Origin: ZC4RG35 sp040878345
Lineage (GTDB): Bacteria > Actinomycetota > Acidimicrobiia > Spongiisociales > ZC4RG35
DNA length: 64,000 bases
Direction: 5' to 3'
Assembly: GCA_040878345.1 (NCBI GenBank)
Contig: JBBDML010000026.1
Span: 1-64,000, forward strand
Shown in pieces: positions 40,854 through 49,901 of this stretch. The position numbers were made by a program, and so were the translations under genes. The notes beneath the pieces are model-generated. The model saw nothing but the letters and a program-made list of their open reading frames with translations. It was not told the origin of the DNA and made no database searches. The number at the start of each line of letters is the position of its first letter. Position 1 is the stretch's first letter.

Positions 40854-42003
40854 TCCCTCGATGAGGAGTGTGGTACCAGCCTCCCACGCGGGTCGAGACC
40901 ACCCGGATCGGGAGCCAAAGGGCTGCGAGCAAGGCGAGCAGCGGGTACCTGACCAGTTGCCTTCCGGGCACGCCTTCTCGGGCCAGGAAGGGGATCGGCT
41001 GTAACACTTGGACCGCGGTCGCCGAGGCCCACACCTGCCATGGCAGCAGCCATTCCGACTGGGTGAGGGCGGCGCCAACGGTGAGGAGCCCCGACACCAG
41101 GGCCACGAAGGACCGCCCGGGTTGAACCAACCTGATCGCCATGTCGAGCCGGTCCGGCGACAGTCCACCACCCAGGAGACCGCCCAGGTGGCGCCGGCGG
41201 GCGGCGCGCTTGCCGGCCATCCAACGGGCCCGCTGCCTCACCGCCGCCTGGAGGCTCCTTGGCTTCTCGTCGGCGATCCGCACGTCGTGGACCCACTCGA
41301 CGCGATGACCGGCGAGGAGCAGCCTCACCCCTAGGTCCTGGTCCTCGGTCAATGAGGTGGCGAACCCCCCGGCATCGGCGATGGCTCGGGAGGTGATCGC
41401 CATCCCGGTACCACCCAGGTCGGCCGACCAGCCCAGGTTGCTCCGGGCCAACTGGACCATCCGGTTCCCCGCCCAATAGGACAGGGCCGAGGCCTCGGCC
41501 AGCAGGGATCCCTTCGCCTCGGTCACGTCGAGATAACACTGCAGCGCCTGGTGGCCGGCATCGATCTCATCGGCGATGCGGCGAAGCGCCTCGGGCGGCA
41601 CACGATTGTCGGCGTCGAACACCACCAGAGCCTCGTCCTCGTCGAGAGGGTGGTTCTCCAGGTACCAGGCGAGTGCGGCGCCCTTCCCACCTTCACCCTC
41701 GACACGCTCCGCCACCTCCACACCCCGGGCCCGGGCCATCTTGACGGTCTCGTCGCGGGAACGGTCGGCGAGGACCCACACGTCGCGGAGATCGTCCGGG
41801 TAGTCCACCCTGGCCAGGTCTCCGAGCAGGGAGGCTATGACCTTCGCCTCGTCGTGGGCCGGGACAACCACCCTGAGCCGGCGCCTGCCCGATCCGGGCC
41901 CGGCCGGGTCACGGTCGGGCCATCCCCAGAGGGCGGTGACCGCGTTGTAGAGGGCGAGGAGGATCAGCGTTGCCTGTGCCACGAGCCCGGCGAGCCTTAG
42001 CAT
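40816..42003 (-). CDS. Family 2 glycosyltransferase with N- and C-terminal membrane helices
   Basis: A 395-aa processive-type GT2 (397 if GTG 42009 is used). N-terminal helix LRLAGLVAQATLILLALYNA; catalytic part RRLRVVVPAHDEAKVIASLL, DVWVLADRSRDETVKMA, VVFDADNRVPPEALRRI (DAD), SLTEDQDLGVRLLLAGH (TED) and the acceptor QRARWMAGKRAARRR in the Q(Q/R)xRW position. C-terminal helices follow. Likely membrane-bound synthesis of a cell-surface glycan. Divergent from wecB, with 26 bp between starts. Confidence 0.88.
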   Translation of the reverse strand: MLRLAGLVAQATLILLALYNAVTALWGWPDRDPAGPGSGRRRLRVVVPAHDEAKVIASLLGDLARVDYPDDLRDVWVLADRSRDETVKMARARGVEVAERVEGEGGKGAALAWYLENHPLDEDEALVVFDADNRVPPEALRRIADEIDAGHQALQCYLDVTEAKGSLLAEASALSYWAGNRMVQLARSNLGWSADLGGTGMAITSRAIADAGGFATSLTEDQDLGVRLLLAGHRVEWVHDVRIADEKPRSLQAAVRQRARWMAGKRAARRRHLGGLLGGGLSPDRLDMAIRLVQPGRSFVALVSGLLTVGAALTQSEWLLPWQVWASATAVQVLQPIPFLAREGVPGRQLVRYPLLALLAALWLPIRVVSTRVGGWYHTPHRGTTPSDDEPGPAP

Positions 42004-42029
42004 TCGCACCGAGGCTAGAGCCGGAGCAC

Positions 42030-43142
42030 ATGCAAGACCACGTCATCGATATGCCGCTGAGATCTGTCGCCGTCGTGCTGGGGACCCGCCCCGAGATCAT
42101 CAAGCTGGCGAATGTGATCAGGGTGCTGGGCTCGGCGGCGAGGGTGATCCACACCGGCCAGCACTACGACTTCGGGCTCTCGGCATCGTTCCTCGACTCC
42201 TTCGGCATCGGGGAGCCCTCCCGTTTCCTCGGGATCGGCGGCAAGACCCGGGCCCAACAGATCGGTCAGGCGGTGAACGCCCTCAGCGGGGTGTTCGAGG
42301 AGTCACCCCCGGCGGTCCTCGTGGTGCAGGGTGACACCAACACCACGATGGCGGGCGCTCTGGCGGCCAACGCCCTCGAGATCCCACTGGTCCATGTGGA
42401 GGCGGGTCTGAGGAGCCACGACCGGAGGATGCCCGAGGAGCACAATCGCGTGGTCACCGACCATCTCGGCGACCTGCTGTGCGCTCCGACCGAGCTCAAC
42501 CGGCACAACCTCCTTTCGGAAGGGATCGACTCATCCCGGGTCTTGGTCACCGGAAACACCGTGGTCGAGGCGGTCCAGCAACTGATGCCGGCGCCGGCCC
42601 AGCGAGCCGCCCTGCTGGGGGGGTACGGGCTCGGGCCCGGCGAGTTCGTCCTCTCCACCTTCCATCGCCCCGAGAACGTCGACGACGCCGATCGATTCTC
42701 CACCATCGTCAAGCAGCTGTCGTCGCTGCCCTACGCGGTGGTCCTTCCCTTACACCCCAGGTCGAGGGACCGGGCCGCCCGCTTCGGCCTCGACCGAGAC
42801 CTCGAGGCGATCAAGGTGATCGACCCGATCGGCTACCGGGACTTCCTCGGGCTCAGCGCAGAGTCTGCGTTCCTCGTCTCGGACTCCGGCGGGATCCAGG
42901 AGGAGGCATCCATCTACAAGCGCCCGGTGGTGGTGGTGCGTCGCAGCACCGAGAGACCCGAGGTCCTGGGCACCTTTGCCCGTCTGGTCGAGCCGGACCA
43001 CATCGGAGCCACGGTGTCGTCCTGGTTGGCCGACCTAGCAGGGATTCATCATGAATTGAGCGAACTCCCCAGCCCGTACGGCGATGGCAGCGCCTCGGAT
43101 CGGATCGTCGGCGCCCTCGAGGAGCTGGTCGAGGGTGGTTGA
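42030..43142 (+). CDS. wecB: UDP-N-acetylglucosamine 2-epimerase (non-hydrolysing)
   Basis: A 370-aa enzyme interconverting UDP-GlcNAc and UDP-ManNAc. LGTRPEIIKLANVIRVLGS, VLVVQGDTNTTMAGALAA, VHVEAGLRSHDRRMPEEHNR and VSDSGGIQEEASIYKRPVVV are all diagnostic. ATG 42030 is preceded by GGAG 4 bases upstream; the frame is open to 41970 and a later ATG exists at 42051. The next gene begins inside its 3' end (GTG 43135). Provides N-acetylmannosamine for the surface polysaccharide. Confidence 0.92.
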   Translation: MQDHVIDMPLRSVAVVLGTRPEIIKLANVIRVLGSAARVIHTGQHYDFGLSASFLDSFGIGEPSRFLGIGGKTRAQQIGQAVNALSGVFEESPPAVLVVQGDTNTTMAGALAANALEIPLVHVEAGLRSHDRRMPEEHNRVVTDHLGDLLCAPTELNRHNLLSEGIDSSRVLVTGNTVVEAVQQLMPAPAQRAALLGGYGLGPGEFVLSTFHRPENVDDADRFSTIVKQLSSLPYAVVLPLHPRSRDRAARFGLDRDLEAIKVIDPIGYRDFLGLSAESAFLVSDSGGIQEEASIYKRPVVVVRRSTERPEVLGTFARLVEPDHIGATVSSWLADLAGIHHELSELPSPYGDGSASDRIVGALEELVEGG

Positions 43143-44142
43143 CCGCATCCGGAGACGAAAGCTCGAGCCCCGGGCACGCCCACCCGTGACCTCGTTCCTC
43201 GACTGGGGAGACGTCGCCGGAGAGCCGGTCGTCCAGATCTGTCACCCGGATTGGAGGGGGGTGAGGACCGTCACCTATGCCTTCCGCGCCCCGGTGGTCG
43301 AGTGCGCCGATCTCGGGGTGTGGGGCGAGGAGCTCGCCACACTGATTCGGGAAGCGTCGCCAGCCTGTGTCGTCATCCAGGGATGGCCTCCCGGGGCGGA
43401 TGGGTTTGCCCGGCTACTGGCCGGTGGTGGGATCCGGGTCAAATGCGTCCTCCACTCCTCGCCGGCCCAGCACGGGGGTGAGCCCGGTGAGGCCGCGGTT
43501 GCCGACGAGGTGCTGGGTCTCGCCCGTGAGGGGGTGTTGGATGGGGTGGGGATGGTCAAGGCCGGCGTTGCCGAGGCATTCACCAGGCTGGGCTATCCGG
43601 TCACTCATGTGCCCAATCGCGCCCCGGTCCTCCCAGACGCCGAGCCCGTCGACCTGGGGCCCGGATTTCACGTCGGGGTCTTCGCCGAGCCGTTCTGGCG
43701 CAAGAACGTGACCACCCAGCTGCTGGCGGTAGCCCTGTTGGAGGGTCGGGCCCACGTGATCAGGAGACCTCCCAACAATTACCTCCAAGGGCTCGAGATG
43801 GTGGAGCACGGTGAGCTGCCACATGCGGAGTTCACGGCCCTCCAGGGCTCGGTCGACCTGAACCTCTATGTGACTCTCTCCGAATGCCATCCCGCCAGCC
43901 CCCAAGAGTCCTACCTGAGCGGTGTCCCCTGTCTCATGTCCCGCACCTCATCGGTCTTCCGGGACGATCCGGTGTTATGGGAGTTGACCACCATGGCCGA
44001 GCTCGACAACCCGTCGGCGATAGCCCGGGCGGCCGTAACCCTGCTTGACGCCAGATCTGAGGCTGTGGAGAGGGCACGTGTGTGGATAGGAAGGGCCGAC
44101 ACAGAGGCCACTGAGCGCTGGGCAGCATTCGTCGACGCCTGA
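43135..44142 (+). CDS. Glycosyltransferase-like (GT-B/GT4 type) protein
   Basis: A 335-aa protein if the GTG at 43135 is used; another in-frame start is at 43084. The late motif LNLYVTLSECHPASPQESYL with GVPCLMSRTSSVFRD has the GT4 donor-site layout (ExxxxxExxxxG). The rest is divergent (VVIQGWPPGADGFARL, FAEPFWRKNVTTQLLAVALL), so family placement is tentative. It overlaps the wecB end by 8 bases and is probably translationally coupled. It has no membrane segment. Acceptor unknown. Confidence 0.65.
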   Translation: MVDRIRRRKLEPRARPPVTSFLDWGDVAGEPVVQICHPDWRGVRTVTYAFRAPVVECADLGVWGEELATLIREASPACVVIQGWPPGADGFARLLAGGGIRVKCVLHSSPAQHGGEPGEAAVADEVLGLAREGVLDGVGMVKAGVAEAFTRLGYPVTHVPNRAPVLPDAEPVDLGPGFHVGVFAEPFWRKNVTTQLLAVALLEGRAHVIRRPPNNYLQGLEMVEHGELPHAEFTALQGSVDLNLYVTLSECHPASPQESYLSGVPCLMSRTSSVFRDDPVLWELTTMAELDNPSAIARAAVTLLDARSEAVERARVWIGRADTEATERWAAFVDA

Positions 44143-44148
44143 TCGCTC

Positions 44149-45867
44149 TTACACCGGATGGATCCGGCGATCGGCGCACGCCAGTGGAGCCGTGGCGCGA
44201 GACTTGCCCACCGCATAGGCCAGATCGGTGCGCAGATACCCACCGGAAGCCTCGTGGACGCGATGGTTGGTCAGGGCCTCGGGCACAAGGCCGATCCGTC
44301 CGCCTGCAGCGACGATCTGGGACCAGAAGTGCCAGTCCTCGCAGTAGAGGAAGGCGAGCTCGGGTACGAACCTGATCCCAAGATCACGCACCCTCATGTC
44401 CACGAGCCCCGAGGTGGAGACGATGGAGTTCTCGCGCACACCGACACGGGCGTCGAACGGCGGCTTCGCCTCGACGCCCTCGTAGGCACCGAAGAAGCGG
44501 GTCCAGCTGGCCACAGCCCACAGACCTTCGTCGGATCTTAGGGCGGTGGCGCATCGTTCCAGGTATGTGGGCTCGAGGGTGTCGTCGGCGTCGAGGAGAA
44601 GGAAGCTATCGCCGGTCATCTCGCCGAGGGCCCGGTTGCGGGCGACACAGACACCCCGATGCTCGCCCTCGAGAGCCCTGATCCGACCGTCGCGCTCTGC
44701 CCACATCCTGAGTGCCTCGGTCACCTCGGGCGACGCCGAGCCGTCGTCGACCAGCACTATCTCGGTCGGTGCCAGGTGCTGTGCCATCACCGACTCGATG
44801 CACTCGTCGAGATAGTCCACGTCCCTGAAGATCGGAATGCCCACCGAGATCCGTCGTGCTCGATCCGGGTTGGGACGCGGCGACTCGGGGATCTCCGTCC
44901 TCTCCAGTAGGCGCGGAGTTGGTGTCGATCCCCGCAAGATCGAAACCAGATCGTCGACACTCTCCCAGCGGGCCGCTCCGGGCCACAGTCGTACGCCGAC
45001 CGATCCATCTGGTACCGCGAGGGGGACCCCCTCCTCGTGAAAGTTGACGGTGGAGACGTCGGGTGGCCAGTAGGGATCGCCGACGACGAGGAGATCGGGC
45101 CGGTTGCTCGGCAGGTCTCCGCGCTGCACCCTAGGCCCGAGCACCTCCCTGACGTGACGCAACGCTTCCCAGGCGGTGCCGTTCCAGATCGTGTCCTCCG
45201 TGTCACCGTTGGACAGTGTGACCGTGACACCCTCAACGGTGCTCACCGCCCTGAGGATGTCCCCGGATCTGCCTCTCCTGCTCACCATCCCCGGAACCCA
45301 CACTGTGACCGAGGGTCTCAAGGACTCAGGTGTTGCCGAGCTCAGGGGTTCCCCGATGAGCTCGGAGACCACGCCCAGCCGGGCGAGCTCCTCCACGGCC
45401 CGATCCGAAGTGGCCAACACCCTGTTGGAGAGCCGGTACTGAACGATCTCCCAATCGATGGCGTGCTCCAAAGGCGAGGTGAGGCCGGCGTGGGTGCCGC
45501 CGGTCAGACGGAGCTCCAGGAAGGCGGAATCGGCGGCGACGGTCCACACCGACCTCCGCTGTGCCTCGGGGAGGCTGGGTTGTTCGAGGGCGAACACGCC
45601 GAGGAGCCCGCCCAGGTCGGAGGCGATGACCACGTCTCCTGGCTTGGTCGCCCGGGTTAGGTGCCTCGCCACTCGCCAGGAGCGGAGGAGCTGCTCCGGC
45701 GTGTGCTTGAAGAGGCCCTCTGCTCCTCTCCCTTTGCGATCGCGCCGGGGAACTCGGTGGTGGTCGACACCGATGGCTGTCCAGTCGTCCCCGCGTAGGG
45801 CGTTTCGAGCGTAGGCGAGTGTGGCCGAATCGCGGGCCTCATCGGAGGTAACCAGATAGGTGGTCAT
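44149..45867 (-). CDS. Two-domain protein: GT-B-like N-terminus plus family 2 glycosyltransferase
   Basis: A 572-aa protein. Residues 1-~330 look like a degenerate GT-B/GT4 domain (MTTYLVTSDEARDSATLAYA, PGDVVIASDLGGLLGVF). Residues ~340-560 are a clear GT2: ISVGIPIFRDVDYLDECIES, EIVLVDDGSASPEVTEAL, RNRALGEMTGDSFLLLDADD (DxD at the end), and FLYCEDWHFWSQIVAAGG (ED). It overlaps the dTDP-4-dehydrorhamnose reductase gene by one base. Possibly a rhamnosyltransferase, given its neighbours, which is inference. Confidence 0.8.
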   Translation of the reverse strand: MTTYLVTSDEARDSATLAYARNALRGDDWTAIGVDHHRVPRRDRKGRGAEGLFKHTPEQLLRSWRVARHLTRATKPGDVVIASDLGGLLGVFALEQPSLPEAQRRSVWTVAADSAFLELRLTGGTHAGLTSPLEHAIDWEIVQYRLSNRVLATSDRAVEELARLGVVSELIGEPLSSATPESLRPSVTVWVPGMVSRRGRSGDILRAVSTVEGVTVTLSNGDTEDTIWNGTAWEALRHVREVLGPRVQRGDLPSNRPDLLVVGDPYWPPDVSTVNFHEEGVPLAVPDGSVGVRLWPGAARWESVDDLVSILRGSTPTPRLLERTEIPESPRPNPDRARRISVGIPIFRDVDYLDECIESVMAQHLAPTEIVLVDDGSASPEVTEALRMWAERDGRIRALEGEHRGVCVARNRALGEMTGDSFLLLDADDTLEPTYLERCATALRSDEGLWAVASWTRFFGAYEGVEAKPPFDARVGVRENSIVSTSGLVDMRVRDLGIRFVPELAFLYCEDWHFWSQIVAAGGRIGLVPEALTNHRVHEASGGYLRTDLAYAVGKSRATAPLACADRRIHPV

Positions 45868-46709
45868 CAGAACCCGAGCCCAAGGAGACCCTCGACGACG
45901 GAGGGAAGCGAGTCCCGATAGTGCGGCAATGAAGCGATCCCCAGGTCCTCGAGCCGCTCGCTGTCGAGCATCGAGTTGGCGGGACGCCGAGCCGGTCGCG
46001 GCGACTCCGAGGTGGTGGTTGCGATCACTCTCGAATCGTCCATACCGGCGAGCCCGGCAATGTCGCGTGCCAGATCGAACCAGGTGGTGTCAGTGTGGTT
46101 GGTGAGGTGGAGGAGCCCGCTGGCGTTGGCGCGGACACACTCCATCGCGGTCTTCGCCAGATCGGTTGCGATGGTGGGCCGACCTCTCTGGTCGTCGACC
46201 ACCCGCGCCTCCCCACGTCTGATAAGCCCGAGAATGGTCGCCGCGAAGTTGCGATGTGTCGCAGAAAGGAGCCACGACGTTCGCACGACCAATGTGGCCG
46301 GGTTCACGCCCAGCGCACGTCGCTCACCCTCCAGCTTGGTCCGCCCGTATGCCGACAGGGGGTTGGGCAGGTCCGACTCCACGTAGGGCGTGTCCTTGGT
46401 GCCGTCGAAGACATAGTCGGTCGAGAAGGTGACCAGTGCCGCCCCGTGTTCTCCCGCGGCCTGCGCCAGCCTGGCCACCGCCTCGGCGTTGATGAGCCGC
46501 GCAGCGGCCTCATCACCCTCGGCCCTGTCGACCGCCGTGTGAGCGGCACAGTTGATGATGAGCTCGGGTCGCTCCCCCTTCACCCATGACGGGATCGACT
46601 CGGGATCGGACATGTCCAGCGAGCTTCGGCTCACCGCAACGGCCGACTCGCCGAGAAGCCGGGTGAAGGCCGTTCCCAGCTGTCCTGTCGCGCCGAGGAC
46701 GGCGATCAT
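45867..46709 (-). CDS. rfbD: dTDP-4-dehydrorhamnose reductase
   Basis: A 280-aa SDR enzyme making dTDP-L-rhamnose, the last step. NADP motif AVLGATGQLGTAFTRLLGE; LIINCAAHTAVDRAEGDEAA; active site TFSTDYVFDGTKDTPYVESD and Tyr-x-x-x-Lys in PLSAYGRTKLEGERRAL. Last dTDP-rhamnose enzyme in this minus-strand operon rfbC-rfbB-rfbA-rfbD; overlaps rfbA by 4 bases. Confidence 0.95.
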   Translation of the reverse strand: MIAVLGATGQLGTAFTRLLGESAVAVSRSSLDMSDPESIPSWVKGERPELIINCAAHTAVDRAEGDEAAARLINAEAVARLAQAAGEHGAALVTFSTDYVFDGTKDTPYVESDLPNPLSAYGRTKLEGERRALGVNPATLVVRTSWLLSATHRNFAATILGLIRRGEARVVDDQRGRPTIATDLAKTAMECVRANASGLLHLTNHTDTTWFDLARDIAGLAGMDDSRVIATTTSESPRPARRPANSMLDSERLEDLGIASLPHYRDSLPSVVEGLLGLGF

Positions 46710-47584
46710 CGACCCGAGATTCCGTCTCCGAGCACTCGCTCCAGATAGTCCCGGTACGTCGACGACGGCAGGTCAGCCACGAGACGCGTCATCTGCGCAC
46801 GGTCCACGAAGCCCTGTTGGTAGACGATCTCCTCCAGGCAGGCGATCTTGAGCCCCTGTCTGTGCTCGATGGTGGCGATGAAGTTGGCAGCGTCGAGGAG
46901 ACTGTCGTGGGTCCCACTGTCTAGCCAGGCGATGCCCCGCCCGAGACGCACCGTACTGAGATTCCCCTTCTCCATGTAGGCCCGGTTCACGTCGGTGATC
47001 TCCAGCTCCCCGCGGTCGGAGGGCGTGAGCCCTTTGGCGATTTCGACGACGTTCTCGTCGTAGATGTAGAGCCCCGGAATCGCCAGATTGGATTTGGGCT
47101 CAGCCGGTTTCTCCTCCAGAGACACTGCCATGCCACGATCGTCCACCTCGACCACGCCGTAGTGCTGGGGGTCGCTCACTGGGTATCCGAAGATGACCGC
47201 ACCCTCGACGAAGCCGCTGACGATCTCCGTCAGGCCCAGGTTCCCATAGAAGATGTTGTCTCCCAGGATCAGCGCGACGTGCTTGCCGTCGATGAAGTCC
47301 TCGCCCACGAGGAACGCTTCGGCGATCCCGCCTGGGTTTTCCTGCACCGCGTAGCGGAAAGAGACCCCCCACTTGGCGCCGTCACCGAGGAGATCTACGA
47401 GACGCGGGGTGTCACGTGGGGTAGAGATGATCAGGATGTCACTTAACCCGGCCCCGAAGAGGGTCGCCAGGGGGTAGTAGATCATCGGCTTGTCGTAGAC
47501 CGGTTGGAGCTGCTTGCTCGCCACTCTGGTGATGGGATCGAGGCGGGTCCCGGCTCCGCCCGCCAGCACGATGCCCTTCATCAT
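46706..47584 (-). CDS. rfbA: Glucose-1-phosphate thymidylyltransferase
   Basis: A 292-aa nucleotidyltransferase: glucose-1-P + dTTP to dTDP-glucose. KGIVLAGGAGTRLDPITRVA with SKQLQPVYDKPMIYYPLATL, HVALILGDNIFYGNLGL, VVEVDDRGMAVSLEEKPAEP and AWLDSGTHDSLLDAANF are diagnostic. ATG 47584 overlaps the rfbB stop (ATGA); the frame is open to 47632. Confidence 0.95.
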   Translation of the reverse strand: MMKGIVLAGGAGTRLDPITRVASKQLQPVYDKPMIYYPLATLFGAGLSDILIISTPRDTPRLVDLLGDGAKWGVSFRYAVQENPGGIAEAFLVGEDFIDGKHVALILGDNIFYGNLGLTEIVSGFVEGAVIFGYPVSDPQHYGVVEVDDRGMAVSLEEKPAEPKSNLAIPGLYIYDENVVEIAKGLTPSDRGELEITDVNRAYMEKGNLSTVRLGRGIAWLDSGTHDSLLDAANFIATIEHRQGLKIACLEEIVYQQGFVDRAQMTRLVADLPSSTYRDYLERVLGDGISGR

Positions 47585-48549
47585 GTGGAGCCTTTGAGAG
47601 GGCGCCACCAATCCTCGCGACGCCGATACCACTCGATCGTCTCCGCAAGCCGATCCACGAAGCGATGAGCGGGCTCCCAGCCGAGGGAGCGAACCTTCGA
47701 TGAGTCCACGGCGTACCTCAAGTCGTGTCCGAGCCGATCAGGGACCCATTCGATCCATGAGTCGTCGTAATCGAACGCCTCCAGGATCGCCTTCGTCAGC
47801 TCAACGTTGGGCAACTGGGCGTTGGCGCCTATGTTGTAGATCTCACCCGGCTCAGCCTTCCCGACGAGGAGATTCAACGCCGAGCAGTGGTCCTCGACGT
47901 GGAGCCAGTCCCGCTCGTTGAGCCCGGTCCCGTAGAGGGGCACTTTCTTACTCTCGATGAGGTTGGTCACGAAGAGAGGGATTACCTTCTCGGGGAACTG
48001 ATAGGGGCCGTAGTTGTTGGTGCACCTGGTGACAACTACATCGCTGCCAAAGGTGGTGTGATAGGAGAGGGCCAGGAGGTCGGACCCCGCCTTGGAGGAT
48101 GAGTAAGGGGAGGACGGGTCGAGCGGCGCGTCCTCCGGGGCGAATCCGGTGGCGATGGACCCGTACACCTCGTCGGTGGACACGTGGATGAAACGTGACA
48201 CGCCGTGACGTTGGGCCGCGTCGAGAAGCACACCGGTGCCCACCACGTTCGTCTCCAGGAATGGGGCCGGCCCTGTGATCGACCGGTCGACATGGCTCTC
48301 CGCAGCGAAATGGACGACCACGTCGTGGCCCGCCATGACATTGTCGACGAGTTCCTTGTCGCGGATGTCACCCTTGACGAGGGTGTGCTGAGGGACGGAC
48401 TCGAGCTCATGGACCGTCGCCAGGACGCCGGCGTAGGTGAGGGCGTCCAGGTTGGTGATCGCAGCATCCGGTTCGTGTTTCACCAGATATCTGATGAAGT
48501 TCGACCCGATGAATCCGGCGCCGCCGGTGATCAGATATCTTCGGCTCAT
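47581..48549 (-). CDS. rfbB: dTDP-glucose 4,6-dehydratase
   Basis: A 322-aa extended SDR. NAD motif YLITGGAGFIGSNFIRYLV; VHFAAESHVDRSITGPAPFL; active site HVSTDEVYGSIATGF with the DE pair and SPYSSSKAGSDLLALSY (Tyr, Lys); TRCTNNYGPYQFPEKVIPLF. Makes dTDP-4-keto-6-deoxyglucose. Slightly shorter than the average family member but complete. Confidence 0.95.
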   Translation of the reverse strand: MSRRYLITGGAGFIGSNFIRYLVKHEPDAAITNLDALTYAGVLATVHELESVPQHTLVKGDIRDKELVDNVMAGHDVVVHFAAESHVDRSITGPAPFLETNVVGTGVLLDAAQRHGVSRFIHVSTDEVYGSIATGFAPEDAPLDPSSPYSSSKAGSDLLALSYHTTFGSDVVVTRCTNNYGPYQFPEKVIPLFVTNLIESKKVPLYGTGLNERDWLHVEDHCSALNLLVGKAEPGEIYNIGANAQLPNVELTKAILEAFDYDDSWIEWVPDRLGHDLRYAVDSSKVRSLGWEPAHRFVDRLAETIEWYRRREDWWRPLKGST

Positions 48550-48555
48550 CTCACC

Positions 48556-49167
48556 TCAGTCGAAGAGCTCAGCTCCGAGGACGCCCGGTGCGGCGGCGTC
48601 CTTCGCGGAGAGGACCGGCGGGGTGTCGCCCAAGGGCCAGGCGATTCCGATATCCGGATCGTCCCAACGCAACGAGCGATCCAGAGCAGGAGCGTAATAG
48701 GCGGTGGTCTTGTAGAGGATCTCTGCCCATTCGGAGAGGACGAGGAAGCCGTGGGCGTACCCCGGCGGGACCCAGAACTGGGTGCGGTTCTCGGCGCTCA
48801 ACTCGTGACCCTGCCAGGTCAGGAAGCCGGCGCTGGAGCGTCGGATATCGACGGCCACGTCGTAAACCACACCGTGAACCACACGGACGAGCTTGCCCTG
48901 GGCGGCCGGCTCGAGTTGATAGTGGAGGCCGCGGAGCACGTTTCGGGCGGAACGGGAGTGATTGTCCTGGACGAACTCCACGTGATGACCGGCGAGCCGG
49001 TCGAACTTCTCTTGGTTGTACGCCTCGAAGAAGAATCCGCGGCTGTCGCTATGGACAAGCGGATCGAACAACACAGGCTCGATAAGTCCATTATCTGCAC
49101 GAGCTGACCCGTCGTGAGAGTCGGCAGCTGCGTCCATGTGTGGTGAAGCCGCGCGCTCCGTCTTCAT
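48556..49167 (-). CDS. rfbC: dTDP-4-dehydrorhamnose 3,5-epimerase
   Basis: A 203-aa cupin. VHSDSRGFFFEAYNQEKFD, FVQDNHSRSARNVLRGLHYQ (catalytic His at LRGLHYQ), KLVRVVHGVVYDVAVDIRRS, FWVPPGYAHGFLVLSE and YKTTAYYAPALDRSLRWDDP (catalytic Tyr). ATG 49167 overlaps the ABC ATPase stop by 4 bases. The first ~28 residues are an unusual polar extension. Confidence 0.94.
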   Translation of the reverse strand: MKTERAASPHMDAAADSHDGSARADNGLIEPVLFDPLVHSDSRGFFFEAYNQEKFDRLAGHHVEFVQDNHSRSARNVLRGLHYQLEPAAQGKLVRVVHGVVYDVAVDIRRSSAGFLTWQGHELSAENRTQFWVPPGYAHGFLVLSEWAEILYKTTAYYAPALDRSLRWDDPDIGIAWPLGDTPPVLSAKDAAAPGVLGAELFD

Positions 49168-49901
49168 ATGGAGTCCTCATAAGCTGCCACGACCTCGTGG
49201 CATGGCCCCAGCATTTTGAGACGTCCGTGGTCAAGCCAAAGAACCCGATCGGCCATGGCCCGCATGGTTGACAGTGAGTGTGAGACGAGAACCACAGTAA
49301 CTCCCAGTCCCATGAGCTCTTCCATTCGGGCGGTCGATTTGCGCCGGAATCGCTCGTCGCCAACGGAGAGGACCTCGTCTACCAACAAGATGTCCGGGAT
49401 CACGTCCGTGGCTATGGCAAAAGCCAGTCGCGAGTTCATTCCGGTGCTGTAATTGCGGAGGGGAACGTCGAGATAGTCAACCAGCTCTGCCCACTCGGCT
49501 ATGGGTCCCACGCGCTCACGCATGAAGGACGGTTCGCGCCCGAGCAGAGTCCCGAACAAGACGATGTTTTCCCGGCCGGTCATCTCGGGGTTCATGCCCC
49601 CGGTGAGTTCGATCAGAGGTGAAACTAGGCCGCGGACGATGACTCGCCCACTGGTAGGGGCAAGGACTCCGGCCAAGACCTTCAACAGAGTGCTCTTTCC
49701 CGCCCCATTGGGTCCAATCACGCCCAGGACCTCCCCGGGTGCGATCTCGAACGACACGCCATCCAATGCCCAGACCGTCTCGTACACGACCTGTCTCTTC
49801 AGGAGATTGATAGCGAACTCTTTGACGGTCCCCGCACGATCCCTGGCCATGCGATAAGCCAGGCGGATATCGGTGGCGGTGATCGTCGGCTCAGAGTTCA
49901 C
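49164..49901 (-). CDS. Polysaccharide ABC exporter ATPase (Wzt/TagH-like)
   Basis: A 245-aa ATPase. Walker A GVIGPNGAGKSTLLKVLAG; NYSTGMNSRLAFAIATDVIP replaces the usual LSGGQ and is the polysaccharide-exporter signature; Walker B ILLVDEVLSVGDERFR. The C-terminal carbohydrate-binding domain of many Wzt proteins is absent. Overlaps the permease stop by 4 bases; partner is the permease upstream. Confidence 0.92.
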   Translation of the reverse strand: MNSEPTITATDIRLAYRMARDRAGTVKEFAINLLKRQVVYETVWALDGVSFEIAPGEVLGVIGPNGAGKSTLLKVLAGVLAPTSGRVIVRGLVSPLIELTGGMNPEMTGRENIVLFGTLLGREPSFMRERVGPIAEWAELVDYLDVPLRNYSTGMNSRLAFAIATDVIPDILLVDEVLSVGDERFRRKSTARMEELMGLGVTVVLVSHSLSTMRAMADRVLWLDHGRLKMLGPCHEVVAAYEDSI